A DNA stretch of 64,000 nt from Paraburkholderia sp. LEh10 (GTDB lineage: Bacteria > Pseudomonadota > Gammaproteobacteria > Burkholderiales > Burkholderiaceae): positions 124,001 to 188,000 of the forward strand of contig NZ_JAGIPX010000011.1 of assembly GCF_017814945.1 (NCBI RefSeq). Reading direction: 5' to 3'. The translations under genes and the position numbers were made by a program. Shown in pieces: positions 26,195 through 34,479 of the stretch. The notes below the pieces were generated by a model. That model was not told the DNA's origin. It did not search any database and saw only the letters and a list, made by a program, of their open reading frames with translations. Positions within the stretch are counted from its first letter, which is position 1. Every line of letters begins with the position of its first letter.

Positions 26195-26797
26195 TCAACG
26201 GTTCGACCTGAGCAGGCCAGCCACGCGAGCGACGCGCTGCCCCTGAATCCTGGCTGCGACCAGCTTCTCACTGGGTAAAGGGTTGCCTTTTCCATCGCTG
26301 AAACTCACACCATATGGGTTGCCACCCGCTGCGTAGAGCAACTTGTCCGTATAGCCGATCGGAACGATGATCGAGCCCCAATGGTAAAAGATGTTTTGCA
26401 GTGCAAGCAGAGTAGATTCCTGACCGCCATGAATGTTGCCCGCACCGCCGAAGACCGCAGCTGCCTTATCCTGAAGCTTGCCCTGCGCCCACAGAGGGCC
26501 CGTCGTGTCGATAAACTGCTTAAGTTGCGCGGCCGGCAACCCGAAGCGCGTCGGAGTTCCGAGGAGGAACCCATCGGCCCACTCCAGATCGTCTAGCGTG
26601 GCTTCCGGCACGTCCGCAGTTTCCGTTACATGTGCCTGCCACGCGGGCTTCGCGGCAATCGCTTCCGCCGGTGCGAGTTCACAAACCTTACGCACGCGTA
26701 CTTCCGCGCCTTCTGAACGCGCACCTTCCTCGATCGCCTTCGCAACCTGATATGTGTACCCAGTGCTGCTGTAGTAGATAACTGCGATATTCGTCAT
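26195..26797 (-). CDS. wrbA: WrbA-type NAD(P)H:quinone oxidoreductase
   Basis: A 200-residue flavodoxin-fold protein of WrbA length. FMN phosphate contacts are in YYSSTGYTYQVAKAIEEGA, and the isoalloxazine contacts in LLGTPTRFGLPAAQLKQFIDTTGPLW and FGGAGNIHGGQESTLLALQNIFYHWG. WrbA reduces quinones in two-electron steps. AAAGGATCAC before the ATG is the ribosome binding site. It is the first gene of the wrbA-isomerase-binding-protein run and faces a degenerate operator at 26945-26963. Confidence 0.92.
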   Translation of the reverse strand: MTNIAVIYYSSTGYTYQVAKAIEEGARSEGAEVRVRKVCELAPAEAIAAKPAWQAHVTETADVPEATLDDLEWADGFLLGTPTRFGLPAAQLKQFIDTTGPLWAQGKLQDKAAAVFGGAGNIHGGQESTLLALQNIFYHWGSIIVPIGYTDKLLYAAGGNPYGVSFSDGKGNPLPSEKLVAARIQGQRVARVAGLLRSNR

Positions 26798-26944
26798 GTG
26801 ATCCTTTCCCTAGACGTGTCTGTGGCTCGTGCCCGAGACGCTATAGCCGGCGTTTCCCTATCGCGTTGAGCCGCTCTACGGCCTGCTGGCGGTGCCGACC
26901 GCTCGAGGTCGTATCTGAGCTTAGCGTGGGCCGGAAACCCTGTC

Positions 26945-26963
26945 GGCCCCACTACAGGGGGAC
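26945..26963 (-). promoter_or_regulatory. Degenerate GGCCCC-N7-GGGGAC operator facing wrbA
   Basis: This copy has a longer spacer (ACTACAG) and one change in the half nearest wrbA. On the minus strand TAAGCT (26918-26923) begins 22 bases after it. It is the weaker of the two dyads here. Confidence 0.35.
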
Positions 26964-26985
26964 AGCGCACACCAGGAAAAACGAT

Positions 26986-27003
26986 GTCCCGCGCGACGGG
27001 GAC
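26986..27003 (+). promoter_or_regulatory. GTCCCG-N6-GGGGAC operator of the VOC-SnoaL-binding-protein run
   Basis: GTCCCG-CGCGAC-GGGGAC has a six-base spacer and one change. TACTCT (27026-27031) begins 23 bases after it and keeps T1, A2 and T6 of a -10 box. The VOC gene starts 103 bases further on. Confidence 0.55.
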
Positions 27004-27134
27004 AGACGTTGCACGTCGGCCTGCCTACTCTCGCTACATTGTTCTCTGCGATACATGTCAGTACCGAATCGCCCACAAGCAGCATTTGCAATTCCTTCAG
27101 GCTTATTGCGTCCCGTCGCTGAACAGGAGCCTTT

Positions 27135-27659
27135 ATGGCATCCCCATCCCGTCTTGCTCACTATGTTCTCAGAACCAACCAGCTAACGAAGATGGTGACG
27201 TGGTACTGCATCCTGCTCGACGCACGGATCAACTTTCGAAACGACGTCATCTGCTTCATCACCTACGACGATGAGCACCACCGGGTGGCGTTCGTAGCGA
27301 CCGAGACGTATGCGGAAAAACCAAGCTGGGTGCAGGTTGGCTTCTATCATGCAGCCTTCGCCTTCGACACGTTGTCTGACTTACTTAAGAACTATCGAAG
27401 ACTCAAGGCGCTGGACGTATTGCCTTATCGTTGTGTAAATCATGGGCCGACGGTATCGCTTTACTATCGCGATCCGGACCGGAACGATGTTGAAATGCAA
27501 GTTGACGCATTTCCCAACGCTGAGGCTGCATCGGCCTTCATGCGCAGCGAGCATTTCGCACGTAACCCCATCGGCTTACCAATCGATCCCGAGGATTTCA
27601 TCTCAAAACTGGAAGCGGGCATTCCTGAAAGCAACCTGTTGAGGCGCGCCGATCTATAG
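27135..27659 (+). CDS. VOC family (glyoxalase/extradiol dioxygenase-like) protein
   Basis: A 174-residue protein with paired beta-alpha-beta-beta-beta modules. LAHYVLRTNQLTKMVTWYCILL opens the first, and SLYYRDPDRNDVEMQVDAF is the closing strand that carries a metal-ligand Glu in this superfamily. VOC enzymes are metal-dependent isomerases, dioxygenases or lyases. AGGAGCC before the ATG supports the start. It is followed by a SnoaL-like gene and a substrate-binding protein, and a second VOC-SnoaL pair lies at 29.6-30.8 kb. Confidence 0.82.
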   Translation: MASPSRLAHYVLRTNQLTKMVTWYCILLDARINFRNDVICFITYDDEHHRVAFVATETYAEKPSWVQVGFYHAAFAFDTLSDLLKNYRRLKALDVLPYRCVNHGPTVSLYYRDPDRNDVEMQVDAFPNAEAASAFMRSEHFARNPIGLPIDPEDFISKLEAGIPESNLLRRADL

Positions 27660-27724
27660 ATGCCAGTGCGTCTTAGACGGAGCACTTCTTCCCTTCCTCC
27701 AACCTTCTCAACGTAAAGAAAACC

Positions 27725-28180
27725 ATGAAACGAGCCGACGAGATACAACCGCGTGACGTGCCCGAAGAGCTTGCCCTCGGATACTTCACCCTGCTGATGA
27801 AACGAGACCTGGATGGATTTGCCCAGCTCTGGCATGAGGATGCGATCAACCACATCCCCTTCCGCCCGGAAGGTTTTGGAAAGTTCGTCACGGACGCTTT
27901 CGTTGGACGCGATCAGATAATGGAACATTATCGAATCGCATTTAAAAACCGAAGCGATCACGTGTTCTGGATAGACCACATCCATCGAACAGAAAATAAG
28001 GATATTGTCATTGTCGAAGCACACGCCAACAGCCTCGTTGGTGAAACAAAACGTGTGTATGAAAATCAGTACGTGTGCATCTTTACCGCGAGTGACGGCA
28101 AGCTGGTCAGCTTGAAGGAGTACACCAATCCGCTCGCCTTTATGCGCGCCTTTGGCGGCGGCTTTGAAGAGTTCCGGTGA
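27725..28180 (+). CDS. SnoaL/NTF2-like protein, copy 1
   Basis: A 151-residue NTF2-fold protein (YFTLLMKRDLDGFAQLWHEDAINHIPF..., GRDQIMEHYRIAFKNRSDHVFWID, VYENQYVCIFTASDGKLVSLKEYTNP). It is a close paralogue of the protein at 30342: both share LLMK, GRD.I..HYR, IVIVEA and the NPL.F..AF ending. The related group includes PhzA/B-like proteins that help cyclise or isomerise small molecules. Its stop overlaps the start of the next gene, so it is coupled to the binding protein. Confidence 0.82.
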   Translation: MKRADEIQPRDVPEELALGYFTLLMKRDLDGFAQLWHEDAINHIPFRPEGFGKFVTDAFVGRDQIMEHYRIAFKNRSDHVFWIDHIHRTENKDIVIVEAHANSLVGETKRVYENQYVCIFTASDGKLVSLKEYTNPLAFMRAFGGGFEEFR

Positions 28181-29424
28181 TGATGAATAATTGCCGAAAG
28201 ACTGGTATTCGCGTTGTTTCTGCCGCGTTCTTGATGTCCGGCCTGATAAGCGCGACTCTTCTCGTTCCGATCAAAGCTGCTGCTCAAACCGCGCCGTTGA
28301 AGGTAAAGATCGGAGTGTTGACCGACATGACCTCGATCTTCGCCGCGTGGTCCGGTAAGGGTTCGGTGGTGGCAACGCAGCTTGCCGTGGACGACTTCAA
28401 GTCCGCCAACCCTCGCAGCAACCTGGACATCAGCGTAGTATCTGCCGACTTCCAACTTCAACCCGATCTCGCAGTCGCTATTACCAAGAAGTGGATCGAT
28501 GATGGCGTGACTGCGATTGTCGACGTGCCCTTATCGGCAGCAGCCCTAGCGGTTAATAGCGCCATACGAGGAACATCAGTTGTTGGCCTTCTTTCAGGTC
28601 CGAGACACGACGACCTCACAACAAAGGAATGCTCGCCGAATAGCGTTCAATGGACTTATGACAGCAGCGCTATCACTCGATCTACCACAACGGCAGTTGT
28701 AAAAGGCGGTGGTAAGCGGTGGTTCATCATTCGCCAGGATGCGTTGGGAGCAAAGGTTCAGGAGGCAATCGTTCGCACACAGCTCGATGCCACCGGAGGT
28801 CAGGTATTAGGCTCGGTAAGCATGCCGTCAGGCTCGGCAGACTATTCCAGTGCCCTGCTTCAGGCCCAAAGCTCTCGTGCTGAGGTAGTGAGCCTTGTGC
28901 TTGGCGGAACGGACCTGGTCAACGCGATCAAACAGTCGAATGAGTATGCTATACAGCCGCAGCAGAAGATCACTATCCTTTCGTCCTCGGTCCAGGATAT
29001 CAAAGCGATAGGCCTACCCTTGGCGCAAGGTCTGGTGACGACGGAGGCCTTTTACTGGAATGCCGACGATCGAACCCGGAGCTTCAGCCAACGTTTCGCA
29101 AAGGCCGCTGGTGGCGGTATGCCTTCTGACGTGCAAGCTGGTGCTTACTCGGCGACATATCACTATCTGAAGGCCGTGTTAGCGGCGCGCTCGACGAATG
29201 CACCGAATGTGGTGTCGAAGATGAAAGAGTTGCCGGTATCAGACACAGCGATGGAAGACGGCAAGGTGAGACCAGACGGACGGATGGTACATGACTTGTA
29301 TCTGTTACAGGTAAAAGCGCCATCAGAATCAAAAGGTCCGTGGGACGTTTACAAGATCCTTCGAAAGATCCCCGGCGATGAGGCTTTTCGGCCCATGTCA
29401 AAACAGTGCTCGCTAGTGAAATAA
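28180..29424 (+). CDS. Branched-chain amino acid-type ABC transporter substrate-binding protein, second copy
   Basis: A 414-residue periplasmic binding protein with a signal sequence of about 38 residues ending near PIKAAAQTAP, then VKIGVLTDMTSIFAAWSGKGSVVATQLAVDDF. It is paralogous to the protein at 23.9 kb over its whole length (for example SADFQLQPDLAVAITKKWIDDG and QDIKAIGLPLAQGL). The ATG at 28180 overlaps the previous stop (ATGA); GTG at 28177 or ATG at 28183 are alternatives. Two binding proteins for one transporter suggest two related ligands. Confidence 0.92.
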   Translation: MMNNCRKTGIRVVSAAFLMSGLISATLLVPIKAAAQTAPLKVKIGVLTDMTSIFAAWSGKGSVVATQLAVDDFKSANPRSNLDISVVSADFQLQPDLAVAITKKWIDDGVTAIVDVPLSAAALAVNSAIRGTSVVGLLSGPRHDDLTTKECSPNSVQWTYDSSAITRSTTTAVVKGGGKRWFIIRQDALGAKVQEAIVRTQLDATGGQVLGSVSMPSGSADYSSALLQAQSSRAEVVSLVLGGTDLVNAIKQSNEYAIQPQQKITILSSSVQDIKAIGLPLAQGLVTTEAFYWNADDRTRSFSQRFAKAAGGGMPSDVQAGAYSATYHYLKAVLAARSTNAPNVVSKMKELPVSDTAMEDGKVRPDGRMVHDLYLLQVKAPSESKGPWDVYKILRKIPGDEAFRPMSKQCSLVK

Positions 29425-29473
29425 CACCAACCTCTGCGGGAGGTCTGGTATATCGGCTGACGCGCACGGTCCC

Positions 29474-29491
29474 GTCCCCTGCCGAGGGGAC
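29474..29491 (+). promoter_or_regulatory. GTCCCC-N6-GGGGAC operator of the second VOC-SnoaL run
   Basis: GTCCCC-TGCCGA-GGGGAC has perfect half-sites and a six-base spacer. GAAAGT starts 23 bases after it and an overlapping TAGAAA starts at 21 (29512-29517). It would drive the VOC, SnoaL, EthD and SDR genes. Confidence 0.62.
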
Positions 29492-29613
29492 TGACTCCCT
29501 TGACGGATCTGTAGAAAGTTGAGGTTCGTGCAGGAAGCACCAGGTGCTTAAAACACGCCTTCGATGGTCCGGCGATGTTTGCAACGCCCCATCCAACATT
29601 CAGGACGAAAAGC

Positions 29614-30255
29614 ATGAAAGCCATTGATCTCGCAGAACGACCCACATCTCCGCTCGTCGCCGGCAGCGAGGGGAATCCAGGGTTAACCCCCGTCATGCTT
29701 AACCATGCAGCGTGGGTGACGCACGATGTCGCGGCGACAGCCGATTTCTACACTCGTATCATGGGTATGGAGGTGGCCAGCACGGTAATGGACGATTCCA
29801 TTCCGTCGACCGGTGATCCCATCCCGTACTTTCATATTTTCTTTCGGATGCAAGACGGTTCGACACTCGCATTTTTCGAAGCGCCAGGTATCCCGCGGCC
29901 CGCCGCTCCGACCCACCCAGCGTACGATATCTTCAATCACATTGCGCTGCAGGCCGCCAGTCGTGAGGAGGTGTTGCGATGGTATGAATGGTTGAAAGCG
30001 AACGATGTCGACGTTATCGGGCCTACGGATCATAAAGGCATCATTCTCAGCATTTACTTCCGCGACCCGGCTGGCGTCCGGCTTGAGATCACCACGCCGC
30101 TCGATTCAGAGTGGAACCAGCACACTGAAAGTGGCTATCGTGATCTTAAGCTATGGGTCGATTGCAAGAAGAAGGCAGCGCAGGAAGGGAGGGACGTGAA
30201 CCAGGCTCTGGTTCAACTCTGCAAAGATGTGCGCAAGCGCTACGAGACGCATTAA
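29614..30255 (+). CDS. VOC family protein, second copy
   Basis: A 213-residue VOC protein. MLNHAAWVTHDVAATADFYTRIMGMEVAS opens the first module, with the His that is often the first metal ligand. FNHIALQAASREEVLRWYEWL opens the second, and IYFRDPAGVRLEITTPL carries the closing Glu ligand. An about 45-residue helical tail follows. AGGA precedes the ATG at 29614. It is a glyoxalase or dioxygenase-type enzyme and first gene of a four-gene plus-strand run. Confidence 0.85.
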   Translation: MKAIDLAERPTSPLVAGSEGNPGLTPVMLNHAAWVTHDVAATADFYTRIMGMEVASTVMDDSIPSTGDPIPYFHIFFRMQDGSTLAFFEAPGIPRPAAPTHPAYDIFNHIALQAASREEVLRWYEWLKANDVDVIGPTDHKGIILSIYFRDPAGVRLEITTPLDSEWNQHTESGYRDLKLWVDCKKKAAQEGRDVNQALVQLCKDVRKRYETH

Positions 30256-30341
30256 AAACATGGCACGGGTCGTCGCTCAAGTCACCCGTTCAAACCAGGC
30301 TGGCTGCAAAAGCTCGCCGGATTTGTGAAGAAGGATAAGCC

Positions 30342-30803
30342 ATGCCGCGCGCTGACGTTGTTATCGCTCGAACTCCCGCCGAAGCTTGTGTATTGAGGTT
30401 TTACACGCTTTTGATGAAAAAGCAGTTCGACGAGTGGGGCAGCCTGTTCGCGGAGGACGCAGTACAGGAAAACGTGTTCATGCCGGCTTTGCCCGGTCTC
30501 GAGGCACAATTTAAAGGACGAGACCGGATCGTGTTCCACTACCGCACGGTCCTGAGCAATCGAATTGATCATGTCTTTACGATAGACGGGATTCACGAGT
30601 GCAACGGCGGCTCGATCGTCATCGTGGAGGCACGCGGTGTCAGCACGGTCCCCGAAACAGGGCGACTTTACGATCAACAGTATGTGATGGTTTTCACCCT
30701 GGCCAACGGGAGAATTGCTGGTCTGCGCGAATACATGAATCCTCTCGTTTTTCAAAAAGCATTCGATGGATTTCTCGTCGGCGACGGCGCAGTCGAAAAC
30801 TAA
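30342..30803 (+). CDS. SnoaL/NTF2-like protein, copy 2
   Basis: A 153-residue NTF2-fold protein paralogous to the one at 27725: RFYTLLMKKQFDEWGSLFAEDAV, GRDRIVFHYRTVLSNRIDHVFTID, RLYDQQYVMVFTLANGRIAGLREYMNPLVFQKAF. Like its twin it follows a VOC gene, so the VOC-SnoaL pair has been duplicated or recruited twice. AAGGATAAGCC before the ATG supports the start. It may act on a related intermediate or form a heteromer with copy 1; neither can be shown from sequence. Confidence 0.82.
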   Translation: MPRADVVIARTPAEACVLRFYTLLMKKQFDEWGSLFAEDAVQENVFMPALPGLEAQFKGRDRIVFHYRTVLSNRIDHVFTIDGIHECNGGSIVIVEARGVSTVPETGRLYDQQYVMVFTLANGRIAGLREYMNPLVFQKAFDGFLVGDGAVEN

Positions 30804-30877
30804 TAGCATCCATCGCCGCCCGGAGGTGCCGGGCGATCTCGATCAAGATAAACATCAACCAAGTCTGGAGCACAAAA

Positions 30878-31225
30878 ATGTGGGTCTCTGTAAGTTTCTA
30901 CAAGCGCAAGCCCGGTACCTCGCATGAAGAATTCTCCCGCCACTGGCGCGAGATTCACGGCCCGTTGATTGCAAAGAACCCGAAAATCGCGCGACACATC
31001 AAACGCTACGTCCAACACCATTTGCAACCGAACGCAAGTGTGCCGGGCGTACAAGAACTGGAATTCGATGGCTTCTCGGAAGTCTGGTTTGAGTCGATGG
31101 AAGACCGACAAGCCATGTTCGCGGAGCCGGATTTCCAGAATCTCGTGATTCCGGATGAGCACAATTTCATCGATATGTCGATCACCCGCACGTCGATGTC
31201 CGATACGCCGGTCGTCCAGGTTTAA
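30878..31225 (+). CDS. EthD-domain protein
   Basis: A 115-residue dimeric alpha+beta-barrel protein: MWVSVSFYKRKPGTSHEEFSRHWREIHGPLIAKNP is the EthD family opening, and FDGFSEVWFESMEDRQAMF the matching strand. EthD accompanies the P450-ferredoxin-reductase system for fuel-ether breakdown in actinobacteria, and many catabolic clusters carry relatives of unclear function. The start is the ATG with GGAG seven bases upstream; a longer frame exists but overlaps the previous gene. Confidence 0.85.
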   Translation: MWVSVSFYKRKPGTSHEEFSRHWREIHGPLIAKNPKIARHIKRYVQHHLQPNASVPGVQELEFDGFSEVWFESMEDRQAMFAEPDFQNLVIPDEHNFIDMSITRTSMSDTPVVQV

Positions 31226-31254
31226 AGCAGACGAAACGTCGAGGAGTTGAGGCA

Positions 31255-32022
31255 ATGAGAGTAGCGCTTATCACCGGGGGAACCGGCGGTATCGGTCTTG
31301 CCACGGCGAGACGCTTTGCGCAGGACGGGCTCGTAGTCGCGATAGCCGATCTGGATCTTACGGCTGCACAGCATGCCGCAGATGGCCTACCAGGTCATGG
31401 ACACATGGGCATCGCGATGGACGTGACGGACGAAAACGCGGTCGTCGCCGGCTTCGAAGCGGTTGAAACCCGGCTTGGTCCAATTCACGTCCTAGGGGCA
31501 TTCGCGGGTACCGTTGGTAACGGTCCGGATGGACGTCAAACGACGTTGACTGAAACCACCGCGGATCTTTGGGACAAGATATTCGCGATCAATGCTCGTG
31601 GCACCTTTTTCTGCATCCGGGAATATGCAGCCCACCGGAAAGCGAAACCCGTTGAGCACGGACGGATCATCACCGTATCGTCGAGCGGCGCCCAATTGGG
31701 CGGCTATCAGTCGAAATCGGCTTATGCTGCATCAAAGGGTGCGGTATTGAGCCTCACAAAGGCAGCGGCGAGAGAACTCGCGTCGTGGGGGATCACGGTC
31801 AATGCCATAGCGCCCGGACCCATCGACACACCGATGCTACGCGCGTCCCGGGGTCCGGCGCCTCCCCCCGACACAAACTACAACGCGCTCGACCTGCTCC
31901 CACTCGGTCGAATCGGCACGCCCGAGGAGGTCGCCGCGGCCGCAGCCTACCTCGCGTCCATCGAGGCAGCATTCGTCACAGGGTCAACGCTTGATGTAAA
32001 CGGCGGCCTCCGAATGCAGTAA
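31255..32022 (+). CDS. Short-chain dehydrogenase/reductase
   Basis: A 255-residue classical SDR. The NAD(P) motif is ALITGGTGGIGLATARRF. The catalytic Ser is in ITVSSSGAQ, and Tyr and Lys in SAYAASKGAV. The C-terminal GRIGTPEEVAAAAAYLAS and TGSTLDVNGGLRM complete the fold. An Asp after the second strand (IADLDL) favours NAD. GAGGAGTTGAGGCA precedes the ATG. It is the last gene before the P450 promoter and probably oxidises an alcohol made by the monooxygenase. Confidence 0.93.
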   Translation: MRVALITGGTGGIGLATARRFAQDGLVVAIADLDLTAAQHAADGLPGHGHMGIAMDVTDENAVVAGFEAVETRLGPIHVLGAFAGTVGNGPDGRQTTLTETTADLWDKIFAINARGTFFCIREYAAHRKAKPVEHGRIITVSSSGAQLGGYQSKSAYAASKGAVLSLTKAAARELASWGITVNAIAPGPIDTPMLRASRGPAPPPDTNYNALDLLPLGRIGTPEEVAAAAAYLASIEAAFVTGSTLDVNGGLRMQ

Positions 32023-32091
32023 GTCTGCCAGACGACGGGATATATGTTCCCAAGGAAAGGTCCTCACGCTACAACGCACGACACGGTGCTC

Positions 32092-32108
32092 GTCCCCCGG
32101 CGGGGGAC
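32092..32108 (+). promoter_or_regulatory. GTCCCC-N5-GGGGAC operator of the P450 gene
   Basis: GTCCCC-CGGCG-GGGGAC is a perfect dyad with two further paired G:C bases in the spacer. The hexamer 23 bases downstream is CAAACT (32131-32136), a weak -10 that still has A2, A4 and T6. The P450 start is 45 bases further on. Confidence 0.62.
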
Positions 32109-32180
32109 ACCTATATTCTGACAACGAGCGCAAACTGTTCGGAAGAAATCGACAATTTTCGCATCAGCAAAGGCATGGTC

Positions 32181-33392
32181 ATGAGCAACTCCCTTGCAGA
32201 AGAGATCCGTGAAGTCCCAGTTCTGGATATTGATCCATTTTCTGATGAAGTCTTGAATAATCCGTATCCGTTCTTCGAGTTGTTGAGGGAGACGGCGCCG
32301 GTCGTATACATCAAGGCCCACAATTACTACGCCGTTGGCCGTTACGACGAGGTCGTAGCCGTTGCGTCTGACTATAAGCGTTTCACTTCCACCGCAGGCA
32401 TCGGTCTACCTGATCCCAGAAAACCGGACACGTGGCGAGCACGCAGCCCAATTACGGAAGTCGACCCACCAGAACATACGGGTGTACGAGCCGTCTTGCA
32501 GCGCATCATGTCGCCTGTCGTGCTTCGCCAGTGGCGGGCTGAACTAGAAAAGGAAGGCGAAGCGTTGGCGGCTCAGCTCGTTGAACGGGGAGAATTTGAC
32601 GGCGTTCACGATCTCGCTGAAGCGTTTGTACTATCTGTGGTTCCGCGGTTGGTTGGTATCGATGTTCCAAAAGAAAATCTCATCATCACTGGCGAGCTGA
32701 ATTTTAACCAGCAGGGTCCCCGGAATGAGAGGCTCGCTGCAGCTACAAGCAGAGCCGCTCCGTATCTGGAGTGGTATTCAAAGGCATTGGAGCGCGAAAA
32801 CATGCTCCCAGGCGGCTTCGGAGAAAAGATCTACCAGGCCGAAGATGCGGGCGAACTGGCAAAGGGTACCGCCGCCTTGCACGTCCGCTCTTTTTTTAGA
32901 GCCGGCGTGGATACGACGATCGCTAGCATCGAATTCACATTGAATCAACTGGCAAGGCATCCAGAACAATACGAAATGATCCGCCAGGACCCGTCCAAGT
33001 TTAAGGGCGCTTACGAGGAGGCCCTTCGTTTCGAATCGCCAGCACAGGTAATTTTTCGCGGCACGACGGCCGATATGGTGTTCAGCGGCTATCAGCTGAA
33101 AGGTGATACAAAGATTGCCTACTACCCGGGCGCGGCCAACCGAGATCCTCGCAAGTGGACCGATCCGAACGTCTATGACATCGGTCGCAAAACCCTAGGC
33201 GTGCACGTGACCTTTGGTCATGGGGCCCACACATGCATTGCGCAGATGATTGCCAGGCTGGAGGCCGAGTGCATTCTCGCCCCGTTGATTCGCATGGCAA
33301 GCAAGCTGGAGCTGGCAGGCGAAGCGAAGTATCGATTGGTCAACACCTTACGCACGATGGATTCGTTGCCTTTGAGGGTGACAAAAGCCTAG
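32181..33392 (+). CDS. Cytochrome P450 monooxygenase
   Basis: A 403-residue soluble bacterial P450. It has the I-helix oxygen motif FFRAGVDTTIAS, the ExxR pair in YEEALRFESP and the heme loop FGHGAHTCIAQMIARLE with the proximal Cys near residue 352. Class I bacterial P450s need a ferredoxin and a reductase, which are encoded at 8.4 and 9.0 kb under the same type of operator. It probably hydroxylates an unactivated carbon of the growth substrate. The second ATG (32181) is preferred because AAAGG is seven bases upstream of it but only one base from the first ATG. Confidence 0.94.
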   Translation: MSNSLAEEIREVPVLDIDPFSDEVLNNPYPFFELLRETAPVVYIKAHNYYAVGRYDEVVAVASDYKRFTSTAGIGLPDPRKPDTWRARSPITEVDPPEHTGVRAVLQRIMSPVVLRQWRAELEKEGEALAAQLVERGEFDGVHDLAEAFVLSVVPRLVGIDVPKENLIITGELNFNQQGPRNERLAAATSRAAPYLEWYSKALERENMLPGGFGEKIYQAEDAGELAKGTAALHVRSFFRAGVDTTIASIEFTLNQLARHPEQYEMIRQDPSKFKGAYEEALRFESPAQVIFRGTTADMVFSGYQLKGDTKIAYYPGAANRDPRKWTDPNVYDIGRKTLGVHVTFGHGAHTCIAQMIARLEAECILAPLIRMASKLELAGEAKYRLVNTLRTMDSLPLRVTKA

Positions 33393-33603
33393 CCTACACA
33401 CAACGGTAATCGGCCGGCCGGTTCGTCAAGCAGCAGGATTGTCCGGCCGGAACCCAACTCGTCTCCTCAGGACAAGTCCTGCTCGGAATCAATTTCCGCC
33501 TTGACATTCGATTACCGGACGCGCACTGCAGCCGCGGCGGCTAAGTTTTCGACGTACGGCCTTGTATCGACTCTGATCCGCCACCCCAACACGCGTGCTC
33601 CAG

Positions 33604-34302
33604 ATGATCTACGAACTTCGCTCCTATCACATTTCGCCGGGAAGGATGGCCGATCAGTTTCGGCGCTTCGACGAACTGCTGCCTCGCCTGTTCAACCGCC
33701 ATCGTATCAAGAGCGTAGGGAGCTGGATCGCACCATCCGGTGTCTGCGGGCCATCATTCGTTTATCTGATGGCGTTCGAGGATTTTGCACACCGGGAGTC
33801 AAGTTGGAGCGGGTTCTATAGCGACGAGGAATGGTGGCATGTTCGTGCAGAGACCAACGCGGGCTCGGAATTGGTCGAGAGCTTCGACCTGACGTTCCTC
33901 AAGCCCAGCCCGATCTGGCCGTCGTCACATCCGCCGGTTCCTTCCGGCCCCCACGAGATCGTCGTCCAACGAGTCTGGGTTGGATCGAGATCGACAGTCA
34001 ACGAGTTCTTCTCAAACGTCTGGCTTCCGTTTTTCCATAAGGCAGGTGCCTCAACGCTCGGCGTTTTCGACGTACTCACGGGATCAACACTACCCGCGGT
34101 TGCGCTGTTTCTTGCATGGCCGAACTCAAAGATCCGTGACGACGCGTGGCGAACTGCGCGAATCGATGCGACCATGGCGGACGCACTCGCTGGCCGTCGA
34201 AACATTGACGGCAAGTCGGCGTTAGCACAGCGCGACGTCACATTGCTCTATCCGCGTAGCTCCGCCCCTATTGATCCTTCGCTCGGACGCCCGCCAGCGT
34301 AA
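33604..34302 (+). CDS. NIPSNAP family protein
   Basis: A 232-residue protein with two ferredoxin-like alpha+beta domains. MIYELRSYHISPGRMADQFRRFDELLPRLFNRH is the standard NIPSNAP opening, and FVYLMAFEDFAHRESSW and the repeat around FFHKAGASTLGVFDVLTG follow. NIPSNAP proteins are dimeric-barrel relatives of EthD with unknown chemistry and are common in catabolic clusters. The ATG at 33604 is chosen because it gives this opening; a GTG three codons earlier exists. It follows the P450 gene by 210 bases. Confidence 0.83.
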   Translation: MIYELRSYHISPGRMADQFRRFDELLPRLFNRHRIKSVGSWIAPSGVCGPSFVYLMAFEDFAHRESSWSGFYSDEEWWHVRAETNAGSELVESFDLTFLKPSPIWPSSHPPVPSGPHEIVVQRVWVGSRSTVNEFFSNVWLPFFHKAGASTLGVFDVLTGSTLPAVALFLAWPNSKIRDDAWRTARIDATMADALAGRRNIDGKSALAQRDVTLLYPRSSAPIDPSLGRPPA

Positions 34303-34479
34303 GAGGATTGCGACCCGTCGCTTAAACAAGCATCTTCACTCATCGAAAATCTTTCGCGCTCGCATCCGACGTACGCGGACTCACTGACAACAGCGTCGCC
34401 GAGATTGACTGCTACAGATATTTTTACTTTGGATCTTGCAGCATTTTCAATTATGTAGCTGGCCAGCAAGGAAACTCTA

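Larger units (their letters stand above)
26798..27134. other. Divergent intergenic region with paired operators
   Basis: The 337 bases between wrbA (minus) and a VOC gene (plus) contain two dyads 22 bases apart, described separately. No gene is visible. Confidence 0.6.

Noticed and set aside
8838..32108. Idea that the GTCCCC/GGGGAC dyads are terminators
   Set aside because: They lie upstream of genes, lack T tracts and have a fixed distance to -10-like hexamers.
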